A stretch of DNA of 64,000 bases from Polynucleobacter sp. AP-Reno-20A-A9 (lineage in GTDB: Bacteria > Pseudomonadota > Gammaproteobacteria > Burkholderiales > Burkholderiaceae), in the NCBI RefSeq assembly GCF_018882085.1, contig NZ_JACVPB010000002.1, positions 186,425 through 250,424 of the forward strand. The letters are read 5' to 3'. Below are positions 44,688-54,873 of the stretch, piece after piece. Position 1 is the stretch's first letter. Each line of letters opens with the position of its first letter. Made by a program: the position numbers and the translations under genes. A model generated the notes under the pieces. The model was given only the letters and a program-made list of their open reading frames with translations, was not told where the DNA came from and ran no database searches.

Positions 44688-45271
44688 GATTTACTGGATT
44701 TGATTAAAGTTGGTTTAATGCCAATACCACTTAATTTATCTCGTACTGCGTTACTCTCATCAACGCTGTTATATGGACCTACACGAACGCGCCAGAGGGT
44801 ATTACCGTCGCTTGTTACTTCGCTTAACTGAGCCTGAATTCCCTGAATGGCCAAATTAGCTTTTTGCGCATCTGCATCGGCACGCTTTGTAAATGCGCCC
44901 ACTTGCAAGAAATAAATGGAATCTGATTTACCTGCAGGAGATACGTCTGCTGGCTTATCAGCAGCTTTCTTGCTGTTTACCAAATCACCTATCGGATCTG
45001 TTGAGGCTGGAGTAGCTGATTTACCCTGCAGGGGCTTATTTAAATCAACCGGCTCAGCAGGAGCAGCCGTTTCACCTTCAGCAGGTGCTGTAGAAGGCTT
45101 AATGATCAAAGGCAGACTTGGGGCACGCATCCCCGGTCTTTCTTGGGGGGTATTTTTAGAAAGATAAAAGGCAATGACAAAGGCGATTCCAAGACCGACG
45201 CCCAAACCCAAAATAAAGCCGAGGATAGTGCCGCCGTATTGGGAATTCTGTTGATTCGGTGTTTTCATCAT
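44684..45271 (-). CDS. SPOR-domain membrane protein
   Basis: The 195-aa protein has a short cytoplasmic N-terminus and a Gly-rich transmembrane helix (about 15-37). A periplasmic Pro/Ala-rich linker follows (about 45-115), and then a C-terminal SPOR domain (about 118-190) with YFLQVGAFTKRADADAQKANL and WRVRVGPYNSVDESNAVRDKL. SPOR domains bind denuded peptidoglycan at the division septum, so a role in cell division or wall remodelling is likely. It is positioned between argS and dsbA. Confidence 0.92.
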   Translation of the reverse strand: MMKTPNQQNSQYGGTILGFILGLGVGLGIAFVIAFYLSKNTPQERPGMRAPSLPLIIKPSTAPAEGETAAPAEPVDLNKPLQGKSATPASTDPIGDLVNSKKAADKPADVSPAGKSDSIYFLQVGAFTKRADADAQKANLAIQGIQAQLSEVTSDGNTLWRVRVGPYNSVDESNAVRDKLSGIGIKPTLIKSSKS

Positions 45272-45306
45272 TTCCTCATCTTACATCTTCACTTCATAGC
45301 TCGCCA

Positions 45307-47034
45307 TTACATCTTTATTGGCGCTGACACCCCGAGTACTTTTAAGCCATTTTGCAGAACCTGGCGGGTTGCTAGCAGTAATGCAAGACGCGCTTGTTTT
45401 AAGTTCTGATCGTCAACCAATACACGATCCGCGTTATAGAAGGTATGGAAATCACCAGCTAAGTCACGCAGGTAAAAAGCCAATGCATGCGGTGCCAATT
45501 CTTCGGCAGCGGATGTTAGAACTTCTGGGTATTCCGCCAAACGACGCAGTAAATGATCAGATGCTTTACTTTGTAGGAGCGATAAATCAGCGTTAGCTAA
45601 ATCCGATATTTGGCCACCCCACTGCTGCAAGATTGAATTAATTCGCGCATGCGCATACTGAACGTAGAACACTGGGTTCTCATCGTTTTGCTGCAAGGCT
45701 AAATCAATATCAAAAACAAACTCGGTATCTGCCTTACGCGAGATCAAGAAAAAGCGCACGGCATCACGTCCACGCTGCAAAGCCAACTCTCTCTCTTCAG
45801 GCGTCATCTCCGGAGTAACACCACCGGACCATTCAACCAAATCACGCACGGTTACATATGAACCAGCACGCTTAGAAATTTTGACTTCTTCACCATGACG
45901 CATGACGGTAACCATCTTATGCAAAACATAATCTGGGTATGTTTTAGGGATATCCCAACCACGCTTTTGTGCCACGCCCTGTAAGCCTGAGCGCACCCGA
46001 GCAATCGTGCCATGGTGATCGCTACCCTGCACGTTAATGACTTTCTGAAACCCACGATTCCACTTACTGGTGTGATACGCCACGTCAGGTACGAAGTAGG
46101 TAAAGCTACCATCAGACTTACGCATCACGCGATCTTTGTCGTCACCATCATCCGTGCTCTTCAACCAAAGAGCGCCTTCGGATTCGTAGGTCTTGCCAAT
46201 GCTTTGCAGATCCCCAACAATTTGTGCAACGCTACCATCGGTATATAAAGAGGACTCTAAGTAATAGCAATCAAATTTAACGCCGAAGGTTTTTAGATCA
46301 ATGTCTTGTTCGTTGCGCAAATAAGCAACTGCGAATTGACGAATTGCTTCAAGATCATCTTTAAATTCTGGAGAGACTTTAAATGCGCTAGCAATCTCCG
46401 CAATATATTCGCCGTTATATGCCTGCTCAGGCCACTTGGCATCTCCAGGCTTGAGACCTTGTAAACGAGCTTGAACAGATAAGGCTAAATTAGCAATCTG
46501 AACACCGGCATCGTTGTAATAAAACTCACGATGAACTTTGATTCCTTGGGTCGCTAATAAATTGGCTAAGGCATCACCCAACGCCGCTTGTCTACCGTGG
46601 CCAACATGCAATGGGCCAGTTGGATTGGCAGAGACAAACTCAATCATGGCGTTTGGCACAGACTCACCGGCTTGCACAGACTCACCAAAATGCGTGCCAG
46701 CAGAAAGTATCTCCTGAACTACAGCAGTCTTAGCGGCATTACTAAGGCGGAAATTAATAAAGCCAGGGCCAGCGATTTCACAAGATGCAATCAGCTCATT
46801 AAAGCCTGCTTGCTGCTGCAAGCGCTCCACCAAAGCTTGCGCCAGCTCACGCGGGTTCAGTTTCCAAGCTTTAGCAAGCTGGAGAGCGATATTACAAGCG
46901 ACATCCCCATGGTCAACAGCCTTTGGGCGCTCTAGACGGGGGGCTGAAGGCTCTCCTAGGCCGCGTTCCTGAGCCAAGCCTGCAAGCGCAGCACTCAGCA
47001 TTTCAATTAAGCGATTTTTATTAGTCGACAACAT
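45307..47034 (-). CDS. argS: arginyl-tRNA synthetase
   Basis: ArgS charges tRNA-Arg. The 575-residue class I synthetase has the N-terminal Add1 domain (about 1-105), the HIGH equivalent in [37 protein letters not shown], the KMSKS equivalent VKISKRAG, and a C-terminal anticodon-binding domain (about 450-575) ending LGVSAPIKM. The length matches the family. It heads the argS-SPOR-dsbA unit and is divergent from the DUF1840 gene by 35 bp. Confidence 0.97.
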   Translation of the reverse strand: MLSTNKNRLIEMLSAALAGLAQERGLGEPSAPRLERPKAVDHGDVACNIALQLAKAWKLNPRELAQALVERLQQQAGFNELIASCEIAGPGFINFRLSNAAKTAVVQEILSAGTHFGESVQAGESVPNAMIEFVSANPTGPLHVGHGRQAALGDALANLLATQGIKVHREFYYNDAGVQIANLALSVQARLQGLKPGDAKWPEQAYNGEYIAEIASAFKVSPEFKDDLEAIRQFAVAYLRNEQDIDLKTFGVKFDCYYLESSLYTDGSVAQIVGDLQSIGKTYESEGALWLKSTDDGDDKDRVMRKSDGSFTYFVPDVAYHTSKWNRGFQKVINVQGSDHHGTIARVRSGLQGVAQKRGWDIPKTYPDYVLHKMVTVMRHGEEVKISKRAGSYVTVRDLVEWSGGVTPEMTPEERELALQRGRDAVRFFLISRKADTEFVFDIDLALQQNDENPVFYVQYAHARINSILQQWGGQISDLANADLSLLQSKASDHLLRRLAEYPEVLTSAAEELAPHALAFYLRDLAGDFHTFYNADRVLVDDQNLKQARLALLLATRQVLQNGLKVLGVSAPIKM

Positions 47035-47069
47035 AGATTAGTGAGTTTATCAGGTGGTAAGCTATCGAA

Positions 47070-47387
47070 ATGATCTATCAATTTCGCTCAAAGGCTGGTC
47101 CAGATGTCATCATGCTGGCGGATCTGACTAAGCGAATTTTTGATATTTTGGGGCGCCCCCTAGAGCCTCGGGGAATTTTGACTGTTGAGCAACTCCCAGA
47201 CCTCATCACCGCACTGGAAACTGCCATCCTCAAAGATCTTGAGGAGCGAGCCAAAGCAAATGACGAGTCCGAGAAGGGTGCTGAGAAGCCTAAGCTAGCC
47301 GATCGCCTTGGACAGCGAGCCTACCCGTTTCTAGAACTCATGAAGCAGTCCAAGGCCAAAGACGAACCCGTCATGTGGGGCGTTTAA
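47070..47387 (+). CDS. DUF1840 protein
   Basis: The 105-residue protein has the DUF1840 pattern: [46 protein letters not shown] is the conserved first half. A charged variable linker follows, and then [26 protein letters not shown] closes the sequence. The domain is common and restricted mostly to betaproteobacteria. Its function is unknown. It is cytosolic by composition, and its last 4 nt overlap the stop of the convergent metH gene. Confidence 0.92.
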   Translation: MIYQFRSKAGPDVIMLADLTKRIFDILGRPLEPRGILTVEQLPDLITALETAILKDLEERAKANDESEKGAEKPKLADRLGQRAYPFLELMKQSKAKDEPVMWGV

Positions 47388-50134
47388 TCTAGCAAGCTCG
47401 CTAGCTGACGACGGGTGTCCTCAATGCTTTGTCCACGGCGTGTAGCCAAGTCTTCAACCTGATCATCCGATAGCTTGCCTACATTAAAGTAGCGCGCATC
47501 CGGGTGAGCCAAATAAAAACCACTCACACTAGAAGCTGGATTCATAGCCATCGACTCGGTCAGAGTCATGCCAATATCTTCAGAGCCAATGACTCGCAAT
47601 AAATCTTCTTTAACTTCATGCGCAGGACAGGCTGGATAACCAGGCGCTGGACGAATGCCGCGGTATTCCTCATTGATCATTTGGTCATTGGTCAAAACCT
47701 CATCTGTTGCATAGCCCCACAGATCAGTGCGAACACGATGATGCATGAGCTCAGCAAATGCTTCAGCTAAGCGGTCAGCCAAAGCCTTCAACATAATGGC
47801 GCTGTAGTCATCGTGCTTTGCTTGAAACTCAGCCACTTTCTTTTCAACACCATGACCAGTAGTCACTGCAAAACAGCCAAGGTAATCAGCTATACCAGAA
47901 TCTTTTGGCGCTACGTAATCCGCTAAACAACGATTAGGTCTGCGTACTCCCTCTACTACCGGACGTTCAGACTGCTGTCGCAAGTTATGCCATACAAACA
48001 AAGGGTGTTCTCGAGCTTCGTCGCTATACAAAACGATATCGTCACCCACTGTATTAGCAGGATAGAAAGCCACTACCGCATCGGCTTGCAACCATTGCCC
48101 CTTAATCAACTTATCAAGCAAGTCTTGGGCGTCTGCAAAGACTTTGCGCGCCTCAACACCAACCACCTCATCATCCAAGATCGCCGGAAACTTGCCAGCC
48201 AAATCCCAAGTCTGAAAGAAAGGTGTCCAATCGATATATTTAGCAATATCGCTCAGCGCAAAGTTTTTAAATATACGACGACCAATAAACTTTGGCTTCT
48301 CTGGAACATATGCAGACCAGTCAATCATCTCGCGATTTTTACGGGCTGCAGATAAAGAAATTGTTGGCGCTGCTTTCTTGTTTGCATGTTGCTCACGAAT
48401 ACGCACATAGTCATCGCGTAAATCTTGAATAAATTTCTTGGCACTTTCATCGGACAGCAAGCTGGAAGCTACTGAAACCGAACGAGATGCGTCAGGCACA
48501 TACACCACGGGGCCATCGTAGTGTGGGGCAATCTTCACTGCTGTATGAACGCGTGAAGTTGTTGCACCGCCAATCATCAATGGAATTTGGCGCTCGCGGA
48601 ACCAATCATCACGTTGCATTTCTTGTGCAACATAAGTCATCTCTTCTAGCGAAGGTGTAATCAGACCAGATAAACCAACAATGTCTGCATTCTCTTCTTT
48701 GGCACGCTTGAGAATCTCTGCGCAAGGAACCATTACACCCATATTGGCTACTTCAAAGTTATTACATTGCAGAACAACGGTCACAATATTTTTACCAATA
48801 TCGTGAACGTCGCCCTTCACAGTGGCCATGACGATCTTGCCCTTAGCTTTAGCTTCGCCGCCCGCCGCAATATGTTGACGCTTTTCTTCTTCGATGTACG
48901 GAATCAAGATGGCAACTGCTTGCTTCATCACGCGCGCACTCTTAACCACTTGAGGTAAGAACATCTTGCCGGCACCAAATAAGTCGCCCACGACATTCAT
49001 ACCATCCATCAGGGGGCCTTCAATGACCTCAATAGGTCTGCCGCCAGCGCCCATAATTTCAGCGCGCAACTCTTCGGTATCTTCTTCAATAAAGGTAGTA
49101 ATGCCATGCACTAAAGCATGGGTTAAACGCTCGCGCACTGGGGCTTCACGCCATACCAGGTTCTCAACCTGTTTAGCGCCACCACCCTTAAATTGATCGG
49201 CAATATCTAAGAGACGCTCAGTCGGCGTCTTGCCATCTTTTTCTTTAAAACGATTGAGAACTACATCCTCAACGCGCTCACGCAGCTCAGCATCCAAATC
49301 GGCATACACACCCAACTGACCAGCATTCACAATACCCATATCCATACCCGCTTGGATAGCGTGATACAGGAACACCGTATGAATAGCTTCTCGAACACGA
49401 TCATTGCCGCGGAAAGAGAAGCTCACGTTGGAAACGCCACCGCTAACCTTGGCACCCGGCAGATTTTCTTTAATCCAGCGAGTGGCATTAATAAAGTCGA
49501 CAGCATAGTTGTCGTGCTCTTCAATACCAGTAGCGATTGCAAAAATATTTGGGTCAAAAATAATGTCTTCAGCTGGGAAGCCAATTTCATTCACCAAGAT
49601 CTCATAGCAACGCTGACAGATCTCGGTCTTACGCTTAAACGTATCCGCTTGACCCACCTCGTCAAAAGCCATCACTACAGAAGCAGCACCATAACGACGA
49701 ATTAAACGTGCTTGTTTTCTGAAGGGCTCTTCACCCTCTTTCAGGGAGATTGAGTTAACAATTGGCTTACCTTGAATACACTTCAAACCCGCCTCTATGA
49801 CACTCCACTTTGAGGAGTCAATCATGATGGGAACGCGTGCAATATCAGGCTCAGAGGCGATCAGATTGAGGAAGCGTGTCATCGCCGCCTCAGAATCTAA
49901 CATCGCTTCATCCATATTGATGTCGATGACTTGTGCGCCATTCTCAACCTGCTGACGCGCCACAACGAGCGCCTCATCAAATTGATTATTCAAAATCATG
50001 CGGGAAAATGCTTTTGAGCCTGTGACGTTCGTGCGCTCACCAATGTTGACGAAGCCAACATCAGAGGTTACGTTAAATGGCTCAAGGCCGGAGAGCTTCA
50101 TCGCTGGCATTACTTTTTTCTCTATCTTGCTCAT
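47384..50134 (-). CDS. metH: methionine synthase, pterin/cobalamin/activation part
   Basis: The 916-aa protein holds three of the four MetH modules. The methyltetrahydrofolate domain (about 12-270) has [16 protein letters not shown]. The cobalamin domain has the base-off ligand motif [10 protein letters not shown]. The C-terminal SAM activation domain has [18 protein letters not shown]. It lacks the homocysteine domain, which is the upstream gene; the two overlap by 4 nt (ATGA). It starts [10 protein letters not shown] with its own ATG. Together they make a split cobalamin-dependent methionine synthase. Confidence 0.96.
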   Translation of the reverse strand: MSKIEKKVMPAMKLSGLEPFNVTSDVGFVNIGERTNVTGSKAFSRMILNNQFDEALVVARQQVENGAQVIDINMDEAMLDSEAAMTRFLNLIASEPDIARVPIMIDSSKWSVIEAGLKCIQGKPIVNSISLKEGEEPFRKQARLIRRYGAASVVMAFDEVGQADTFKRKTEICQRCYEILVNEIGFPAEDIIFDPNIFAIATGIEEHDNYAVDFINATRWIKENLPGAKVSGGVSNVSFSFRGNDRVREAIHTVFLYHAIQAGMDMGIVNAGQLGVYADLDAELRERVEDVVLNRFKEKDGKTPTERLLDIADQFKGGGAKQVENLVWREAPVRERLTHALVHGITTFIEEDTEELRAEIMGAGGRPIEVIEGPLMDGMNVVGDLFGAGKMFLPQVVKSARVMKQAVAILIPYIEEEKRQHIAAGGEAKAKGKIVMATVKGDVHDIGKNIVTVVLQCNNFEVANMGVMVPCAEILKRAKEENADIVGLSGLITPSLEEMTYVAQEMQRDDWFRERQIPLMIGGATTSRVHTAVKIAPHYDGPVVYVPDASRSVSVASSLLSDESAKKFIQDLRDDYVRIREQHANKKAAPTISLSAARKNREMIDWSAYVPEKPKFIGRRIFKNFALSDIAKYIDWTPFFQTWDLAGKFPAILDDEVVGVEARKVFADAQDLLDKLIKGQWLQADAVVAFYPANTVGDDIVLYSDEAREHPLFVWHNLRQQSERPVVEGVRRPNRCLADYVAPKDSGIADYLGCFAVTTGHGVEKKVAEFQAKHDDYSAIMLKALADRLAEAFAELMHHRVRTDLWGYATDEVLTNDQMINEEYRGIRPAPGYPACPAHEVKEDLLRVIGSEDIGMTLTESMAMNPASSVSGFYLAHPDARYFNVGKLSDDQVEDLATRRGQSIEDTRRQLASLLD

Positions 50135-51195
50135 GCTGATATCTCCGCATTTTCGCGATAGAAGGCACGTGGCTTACGCTTAGCAACGGCATTCGCAATT
50201 GCACGAATATGGTCAGGTGTTGTACCGCAGCAGCCACCCACTAAATTTACTAAGCCATCTTTAGCAAAACCATCTACTAGGTTAGAGGTGATTTCTGGCG
50301 TCTCATCAAAGCCAGTGTCACTCATTGGATTAGGTAAGCCTGCATTGGGATAGCAAGAGACTGCTGCATCGCAGATTCTTGCTAGCTCTGCAATATAAGG
50401 GCGCATTAAGGCGGCACCTAATGCGCAGTTCAAACCAAAGGTGAGTGGCTTGATGTGACGCAAACTATTCCAGAAGGCTTCAACCGTTTGACCAGAGAGA
50501 ATTCGTCCGGATGCATCGGTCACCGTTCCAGAAATCATTACCGGCAAACGCTCGCCAGTCTCTTCAAAAAATTCATCGAGAGCAAACAATGCTGCTTTGG
50601 CATTGAGCGTATCGAAAATGGTTTCAACCAAAAATAAATCGACACCACCGGCAAACAAACCTTCGATCTGCTCGCGATACGAGGCGCGTAATGCATCAAA
50701 GGTCACATTGCGTGCGCCAGGATCATTGACATCCGGTGAAATGCTCGCAGTCTTTGGTGTAGGTCCAATTGCACCAGCAGCAAAACGTGGTCTTTCTGGT
50801 GTGCTATATTTTTCACAAGCTGCACGCGCTAATTTGGCAGAGACTTCATTCATCTCGCGAGCCAAGCCGGCCATTTTGTAATCTTCTTGCGCCACTGAAG
50901 TGGCACCAAAAGTATTGGTCTCAATAATGTCTGCGCCCGCATCCAAATATTGCTCATGAATCTTGCTAATAATTTGTGGCTGGGTCAAAACCAAAAGTTC
51001 ATTGTTACCCTTGATATCTCCAGGATGATCAGCAAAACGGGTATTCCCCGGCAAACCACGATAGTCAGCCTCGGTTAACTTGTATTGCTGAATCATGGTG
51101 CCCATGGCGCCATCCAAAATGAGGATGCGCTGCTTCAAAAGCTCGGGGAGCTCTTGACCACGGGTATAGGGCTGGGACAAACCATTAGATTGCAT
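50131..51195 (-). CDS. metH: methionine synthase, homocysteine-binding part
   Basis: The 354-residue protein is the N-terminal homocysteine S-methyltransferase module of Met[18 protein letters not shown] starts the barrel. The zinc-binding cysteines are in LNCALGA and [11 protein letters not shown]. It ends about where the linker to the pterin domain would begin. It overlaps the larger metH part by 4 nt, so both subunits should be made in equal amounts. No cobalamin or SAM riboswitch is visible in the 74-bp gap upstream. Confidence 0.96.
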   Translation of the reverse strand: MQSNGLSQPYTRGQELPELLKQRILILDGAMGTMIQQYKLTEADYRGLPGNTRFADHPGDIKGNNELLVLTQPQIISKIHEQYLDAGADIIETNTFGATSVAQEDYKMAGLAREMNEVSAKLARAACEKYSTPERPRFAAGAIGPTPKTASISPDVNDPGARNVTFDALRASYREQIEGLFAGGVDLFLVETIFDTLNAKAALFALDEFFEETGERLPVMISGTVTDASGRILSGQTVEAFWNSLRHIKPLTFGLNCALGAALMRPYIAELARICDAAVSCYPNAGLPNPMSDTGFDETPEITSNLVDGFAKDGLVNLVGGCCGTTPDHIRAIANAVAKRKPRAFYRENAEISA

Positions 51196-51269
51196 TTTTA
51201 AACCGGGATTAATCTCTAGAATCCCTTATTCTATTGGAAAAGCCACTTTTCATTTACCCCGGAGCCCTT

Positions 51270-51731
51270 ATGTTTGGAACCATTCCAGAATTCAATCAAA
51301 GCCTAGAAATGTTTAAAACTATGTGGGGACAGGGTGCGGCAGGTCAGGCTGGACAGTTCCCCTTCACGGCAGATGCCTCTAAGGCTGCTGGCGGCTTTGC
51401 TTCGGCTTTTCCTGGCTTGGATGTGGATGAGCTCGAAAAGCGCATTAAGGACCTGAAAAGCGTTGAAAACTGGCTCAATTTGAACCTCAACATCCTCAAA
51501 TCAACGATTCAGGGTCTTGAAGTTCAGCACGCCACCATGATGGCACTCAAATCCTTTGGTGATGCCGTATCTGCAGCTAGTTCAGCAGCCAGCTCAACAA
51601 CAAGCGCTCCAAAAGAAGAATCTAAGACTAAAACAACTAGCGCTAAGCCACGGAAAACCGCAACACGCCGTCCTCGCAAAGCTGGCGATGCAACTTTCCT
51701 CGACGAAGTAGGTAATTCAGATGAGCAATAG
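51270..51731 (+). CDS. phaM: PhaM-type polyhydroxyalkanoate granule regulatory protein
   Basis: From the ATG at 51270 (GGAG at 51261-51264) the protein is 153 aa. Its core, LDVDELEKRIKDLKSVENWLNLNLNILKSTIQGLEVQHATM, matches the PhaM family. PhaM activates PHB synthase and tethers granules to the nucleoid. A Ser/Ala/Thr linker leads to a basic tail (KPRKTATRRPRKAG) suited to DNA binding, then an acidic end. It is shorter than the Ralstonia protein as I remember it. Its last 89 bp lie over the 3' end of the convergent MBL gene. Confidence 0.85.
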   Translation: MFGTIPEFNQSLEMFKTMWGQGAAGQAGQFPFTADASKAAGGFASAFPGLDVDELEKRIKDLKSVENWLNLNLNILKSTIQGLEVQHATMMALKSFGDAVSAASSAASSTTSAPKEESKTKTTSAKPRKTATRRPRKAGDATFLDEVGNSDEQ

Positions 51732-52728
51732 CCTCACCCATCGCAAACGTGAGTTGATGAATATCTAATTCACGTTTAAACAAGACCGGCACAATCTCTC
51801 GAGCATGTGCCGGTTTTTTACATGCGGCCAAAGTATCCGCCAAGCGATCATCGTGATGTGCTTTGAGTTGTGCAACACGCGGCCTGATTCCAGTAAATGG
51901 CTTGCCATGAGAAGGAAGCACCAATGCATCTTCAGGCAACACCAAATACTTTTCGATAGAGTCGAGATATAAGCCTAGGGGATCCGCATCTGGGTCAGCA
52001 TCATAAACACTCACATTAGTGGAGATACGGGGCAACAACATATCCCCGGAGATCAGCACTCCAAGCTCTTTACAAAACAGAGAAGCATGCTCAGGCGCAT
52101 GCCCATAGCCCATGATGACTTGCCACGCACGACCACCAATCAAAATCAATTCACCATCAATAATGCGGCGATATTGACGTGGTACTCCAGGAACCATATT
52201 GCTATAGTAATTGGATCGTCCTCGAATTTTTTCTAAATCTTCGGAGCCTGTTAAGCCATGTCTTTGAAAGTGATCCGCAGAACCACCACTACCAGCACGT
52301 GAACCAACTGCAGCGCCACCTTCTTTACAACTTAACCATTGGGCAGTTAAATAATCTGTCATGGAAATCCACATGGAGACATTCCATTTTTCACAGAGCC
52401 ATTGCGATAGACCCACGTGGTCAGGATGCATATGTGTCACTATCACGCGCAAGACTGGTAAGCCTTCAAGTTGAGTAGCAAACACCTGCTCCCAAGAGGC
52501 TCTTGTCTCATCATTAGCAATGCCACAGTCCACAATCGTCCAACCCAATACGCCGTCTATTTCATCGCGCAACAGCCAAAGATTGATGTGATCCAAAGCA
52601 AAGGGCAGGCGCATTCTGATCCAGCGCACACCTGGCGCAACCTCTATGCTGCTACCCACTTCCGGAAGAGCCTCTCCTAAGGGATAATGAACTGCAGCTT
52701 CAGCGCTTGCTTTGTTTTGAGTATTCAT
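51643..52728 (-). CDS. MBL-fold metallo-hydrolase
   Basis: The 361-residue protein has a metallo-beta-lactamase fold with the metal motif VTHMHPDHVGLSQW, a second His in MGYGHAPEHASLF, Asp in LISGDMLLPRI and His in LPSHGKPFTG. A winged-helix-like C-terminal region (about 275-361) follows, as in the LACTB2-like group. The substrate is unknown; thioester or ester hydrolysis is usual. Its 3' end overlaps phaM by 89 bp on the opposite strand. Confidence 0.9.
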   Translation of the reverse strand: MNTQNKASAEAAVHYPLGEALPEVGSSIEVAPGVRWIRMRLPFALDHINLWLLRDEIDGVLGWTIVDCGIANDETRASWEQVFATQLEGLPVLRVIVTHMHPDHVGLSQWLCEKWNVSMWISMTDYLTAQWLSCKEGGAAVGSRAGSGGSADHFQRHGLTGSEDLEKIRGRSNYYSNMVPGVPRQYRRIIDGELILIGGRAWQVIMGYGHAPEHASLFCKELGVLISGDMLLPRISTNVSVYDADPDADPLGLYLDSIEKYLVLPEDALVLPSHGKPFTGIRPRVAQLKAHHDDRLADTLAACKKPAHAREIVPVLFKRELDIHQLTFAMGEAIAHLNYLLRRGKLHRQLCEDGVLRFSVA

Positions 52729-52769
52729 GGTTTAGTGTTATTGATTAATTTTTTACTTCTAGGTTTGCT

Positions 52770-52946
52770 TTGACAACAGTTCCATCGCCTTGCATTAATT
52801 GGTGTGACATTAACCCTGAAAATGGTTACTGTCGTGGCTGCTATCGTACCCTGACTGAAATTGCTGATTGGTCAGTTCTCACGAATCCTGAGAAGCTTGA
52901 GGTTTGGTCGCAACTTCCTAGTCGCAAACCTCAAGCACCACAGTAA
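52770..52946 (+). CDS. DUF1289 family small Cys-rich protein
   Basis: A 58-residue frame starts with TTG at 52770, preceded at the right distance by AGG (52761-52763). It reads SPCINWCDINPENGYCRGCYRTLTEIADW, the four-cysteine DUF1289 signature (Cys8, 12, 21 and 24), then TNPEKLEVWSQLPSR. The cysteines probably bind zinc or an iron-sulfur cluster. The function is unknown. It is divergent from the MBL gene (41 bp) and convergent with the acuI-like gene. Confidence 0.85.
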   Translation: MTTVPSPCINWCDINPENGYCRGCYRTLTEIADWSVLTNPEKLEVWSQLPSRKPQAPQ

Positions 52947-52966
52947 AACAACTCTTTATTTCTTTT

Positions 52967-53950
52967 TTATTTATTGACGTCAACAATCAAACGTCCGCGC
53001 ACATTTCCTGCCATTAACTCATGCGCATATTTAATGGAATCTTCAAGAGTAATTTCATGAGAGATTTCATCTAAGGTTTTCAGGTCCACTAACTGGCTCA
53101 ATTGCTCATAAGCAGCAATACGTTTTGCACGTGGCACAGTCACGCTATTAATGCCGTACAAGGTAACGCCGCGCAAAATAAATGGCGCAACACTTGAAGG
53201 AAAATCCATGCCTTGAGCCAGCCCACAAGCGGCTACCGCACCATCGCTCTTGGTCTGTGCACATGCGTTGGCTAATGTATGACTTCCTACGCTATCAACT
53301 ACTGCAGCCCAACGCTCCTTTGCTAATGGCTTACCTGGAGCAGATAGAGTTGCACGATCGATTACTTCGGCTGCACCCAATTTTTTCAGATAATCCGCTT
53401 CGGCCATGCGACCAGTGCTGGCGACAACAGTGAACCCGAGCTTACTCAGCAGTGTGATCGCAAAGCTACCAACACCGCCTGCGGCACCAGTCACCAAAAC
53501 CTCACCATCACTTGGCTTAAGCCCATGCTTTTGCAGCGCCATAACGCAGAGCATGGCGGTATAGCCTGCAGTACCAATGGCTAACGCTTGTTTAGCAGTG
53601 AATCCCTTTGGCAGCGGAATCAACCAATCAGCCTTTACCCGAGCCTGCTGACCCAAGCCACCCCAATGCCCTTCGCCAACTCCCCAGCCGTTGAGAAGCA
53701 CCATATCGCCAGCCTTAAAGTCGGGACTAGTGCTTTCCATCACTTCACCAGCAAAATCGATTCCTGGCACCATTGGAAAGCTTCGAACCACAGGGCCTTT
53801 GCCAGTGATAGCCAAGCCATCCTTGTAATTGAGGGTGGAATATAAAACCTTAATGCGAACATCGCCTTCTGGGAGACTGACCTCGTCCACTTGGGCTAAT
53901 TCTGCGCGATACCCTTGATCATCCTTATTTACCAATATTGCTTTAAACAT
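52967..53950 (-). CDS. acuI: acrylyl-CoA reductase-type MDR oxidoreductase
   Basis: The 327-aa medium-chain reductase has an N-terminal catalytic domain with STLNYKDGLAITGKGPVVRSFPMVPGIDFAGEV and the nucleotide fold VTGAAGGVGSFAITLLSKLGF. A Ser/Thr-Gly-Arg (ASTGR) after the second strand favours NADPH. It lacks zinc ligands. The sequence fits the YhdH/AcuI group, which reduces acryloyl-CoA to propionyl-CoA. No dimethylsulfoniopropionate genes are nearby, so the substrate is inferred from the family alone. Confidence 0.9.
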   Translation of the reverse strand: MFKAILVNKDDQGYRAELAQVDEVSLPEGDVRIKVLYSTLNYKDGLAITGKGPVVRSFPMVPGIDFAGEVMESTSPDFKAGDMVLLNGWGVGEGHWGGLGQQARVKADWLIPLPKGFTAKQALAIGTAGYTAMLCVMALQKHGLKPSDGEVLVTGAAGGVGSFAITLLSKLGFTVVASTGRMAEADYLKKLGAAEVIDRATLSAPGKPLAKERWAAVVDSVGSHTLANACAQTKSDGAVAACGLAQGMDFPSSVAPFILRGVTLYGINSVTVPRAKRIAAYEQLSQLVDLKTLDEISHEITLEDSIKYAHELMAGNVRGRLIVDVNK

Positions 53951-54037
53951 GTCTCTTCCTTTTAGAACGAGGTATTTCCCCGCAGCAATTGCTTAATAGG
54001 TTTATCCTAACGAGCATTGCTGATTATGGAGGTTTCC

Positions 54038-54334
54038 ATGAAAAAAATTCTACTATTAACTACGATTTCTGGCTTGGTGCTATCGGGCTGCTATTCCACC
54101 CAAATTAATATGTCTATGGGCAATATGCGCCTGATCACCTCTAGCGCTGCACCGCAGGATGTCATGGATTTCGCCACCAAGACCTGTAAAGATGATTTCT
54201 ATGAAGGCGCTAGCTTTCTATCCAAGGCAGGAAAAGAATATCGCTTCAAGTGTGTAAAAGCCGAAGAGAACGAAATTTTGAATCCTATTCCCGGCACAAC
54301 ACTTACCGCTACAGCAAAAGCTGAAGCTAAATAA
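54038..54334 (+). CDS. small uncharacterised lipoprotein
   Basis: From the ATG at 54038 (GGAGG at 54028-54032) the protein is 98 aa with a short signal peptide and a lipobox LSGC, acceptor Cys18 (VLSGCYSTQ). The mature part contains two further cysteines (KTCKDD and FKCVKAEE), perhaps a disulfide pair, and a low-complexity C-terminus (TATAKAEAK). I do not recognise the family. It is followed at 10 bp by the flavin reductase gene. An extension of seven codons upstream is possible but lacks a ribosome site. Confidence 0.8.
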   Translation: MKKILLLTTISGLVLSGCYSTQINMSMGNMRLITSSAAPQDVMDFATKTCKDDFYEGASFLSKAGKEYRFKCVKAEENEILNPIPGTTLTATAKAEAK

Positions 54335-54344
54335 GCAAAGACTA

Positions 54345-54845
54345 ATGACCCCATTTACCTCACAAGAGCTGCGCAAAGGTTTCGCATCGTTTGCAACCGG
54401 GGTCACTGTTATCACCTGCCTCGATGAGGAAAACAATTCCCACGGCATTACGATTAGCTCTTTTAATACCGTCTCGCTCGAACCGCCACTCATTCTTTGG
54501 AGCTTAAAGAAGCATTCGCGCCTCATGCCCTGGGTTGAGCTCGGTAAGAAACATCTGATTCATGTTCTAGAACGCTCGCAAGAGAATTTAGCAATGCATT
54601 TCGCCACTGTTAAGACCGATCAATTCAAGGGAATTGATCACAAGTTAGCAGCTAGCGGACTAACGCAAATTGATCATTGCGTTGCCTATTACGAATGTGA
54701 AACTGTTTGTGTTCATATTGGCGGCGATCACAACATCATTGTTGCCAAAGTCATTAACCTAAAAAATGATCCCGAACGAGAGCCGCTCATTTTTGCGCGC
54801 AGTCAATTTGTTGGCCTCGATTTCACAGAAACTAAAGCCAGTTAA
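54345..54845 (+). CDS. flavin reductase family protein (HpaC-like)
   Basis: The 166-residue protein has the flavin reductase-like domain: LRKGFASFATGVTVITCLDEENNSHGITISSFNTVSLEPPLILWSL, HVLERSQENLAMHFA, and GGDHNIIVAKVINL. Such enzymes reduce FMN or FAD with NAD(P)H to feed a partner monooxygenase or to serve as stand-alone reductases. No monooxygenase is encoded next to it; a GST follows at 28 bp. The partner cannot be named. Confidence 0.9.
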   Translation: MTPFTSQELRKGFASFATGVTVITCLDEENNSHGITISSFNTVSLEPPLILWSLKKHSRLMPWVELGKKHLIHVLERSQENLAMHFATVKTDQFKGIDHKLAASGLTQIDHCVAYYECETVCVHIGGDHNIIVAKVINLKNDPEREPLIFARSQFVGLDFTETKAS

Positions 54846-54873
54846 TACCAATTCATCTTTGTAAGGAAACACC

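Noticed and set aside
47384..51195. metH as a frameshifted pseudogene
   Set aside because: The junction is an ATGA overlap with a proper ATG, both parts keep all expected motifs, and the break lies between domains. A two-gene enzyme explains it better.
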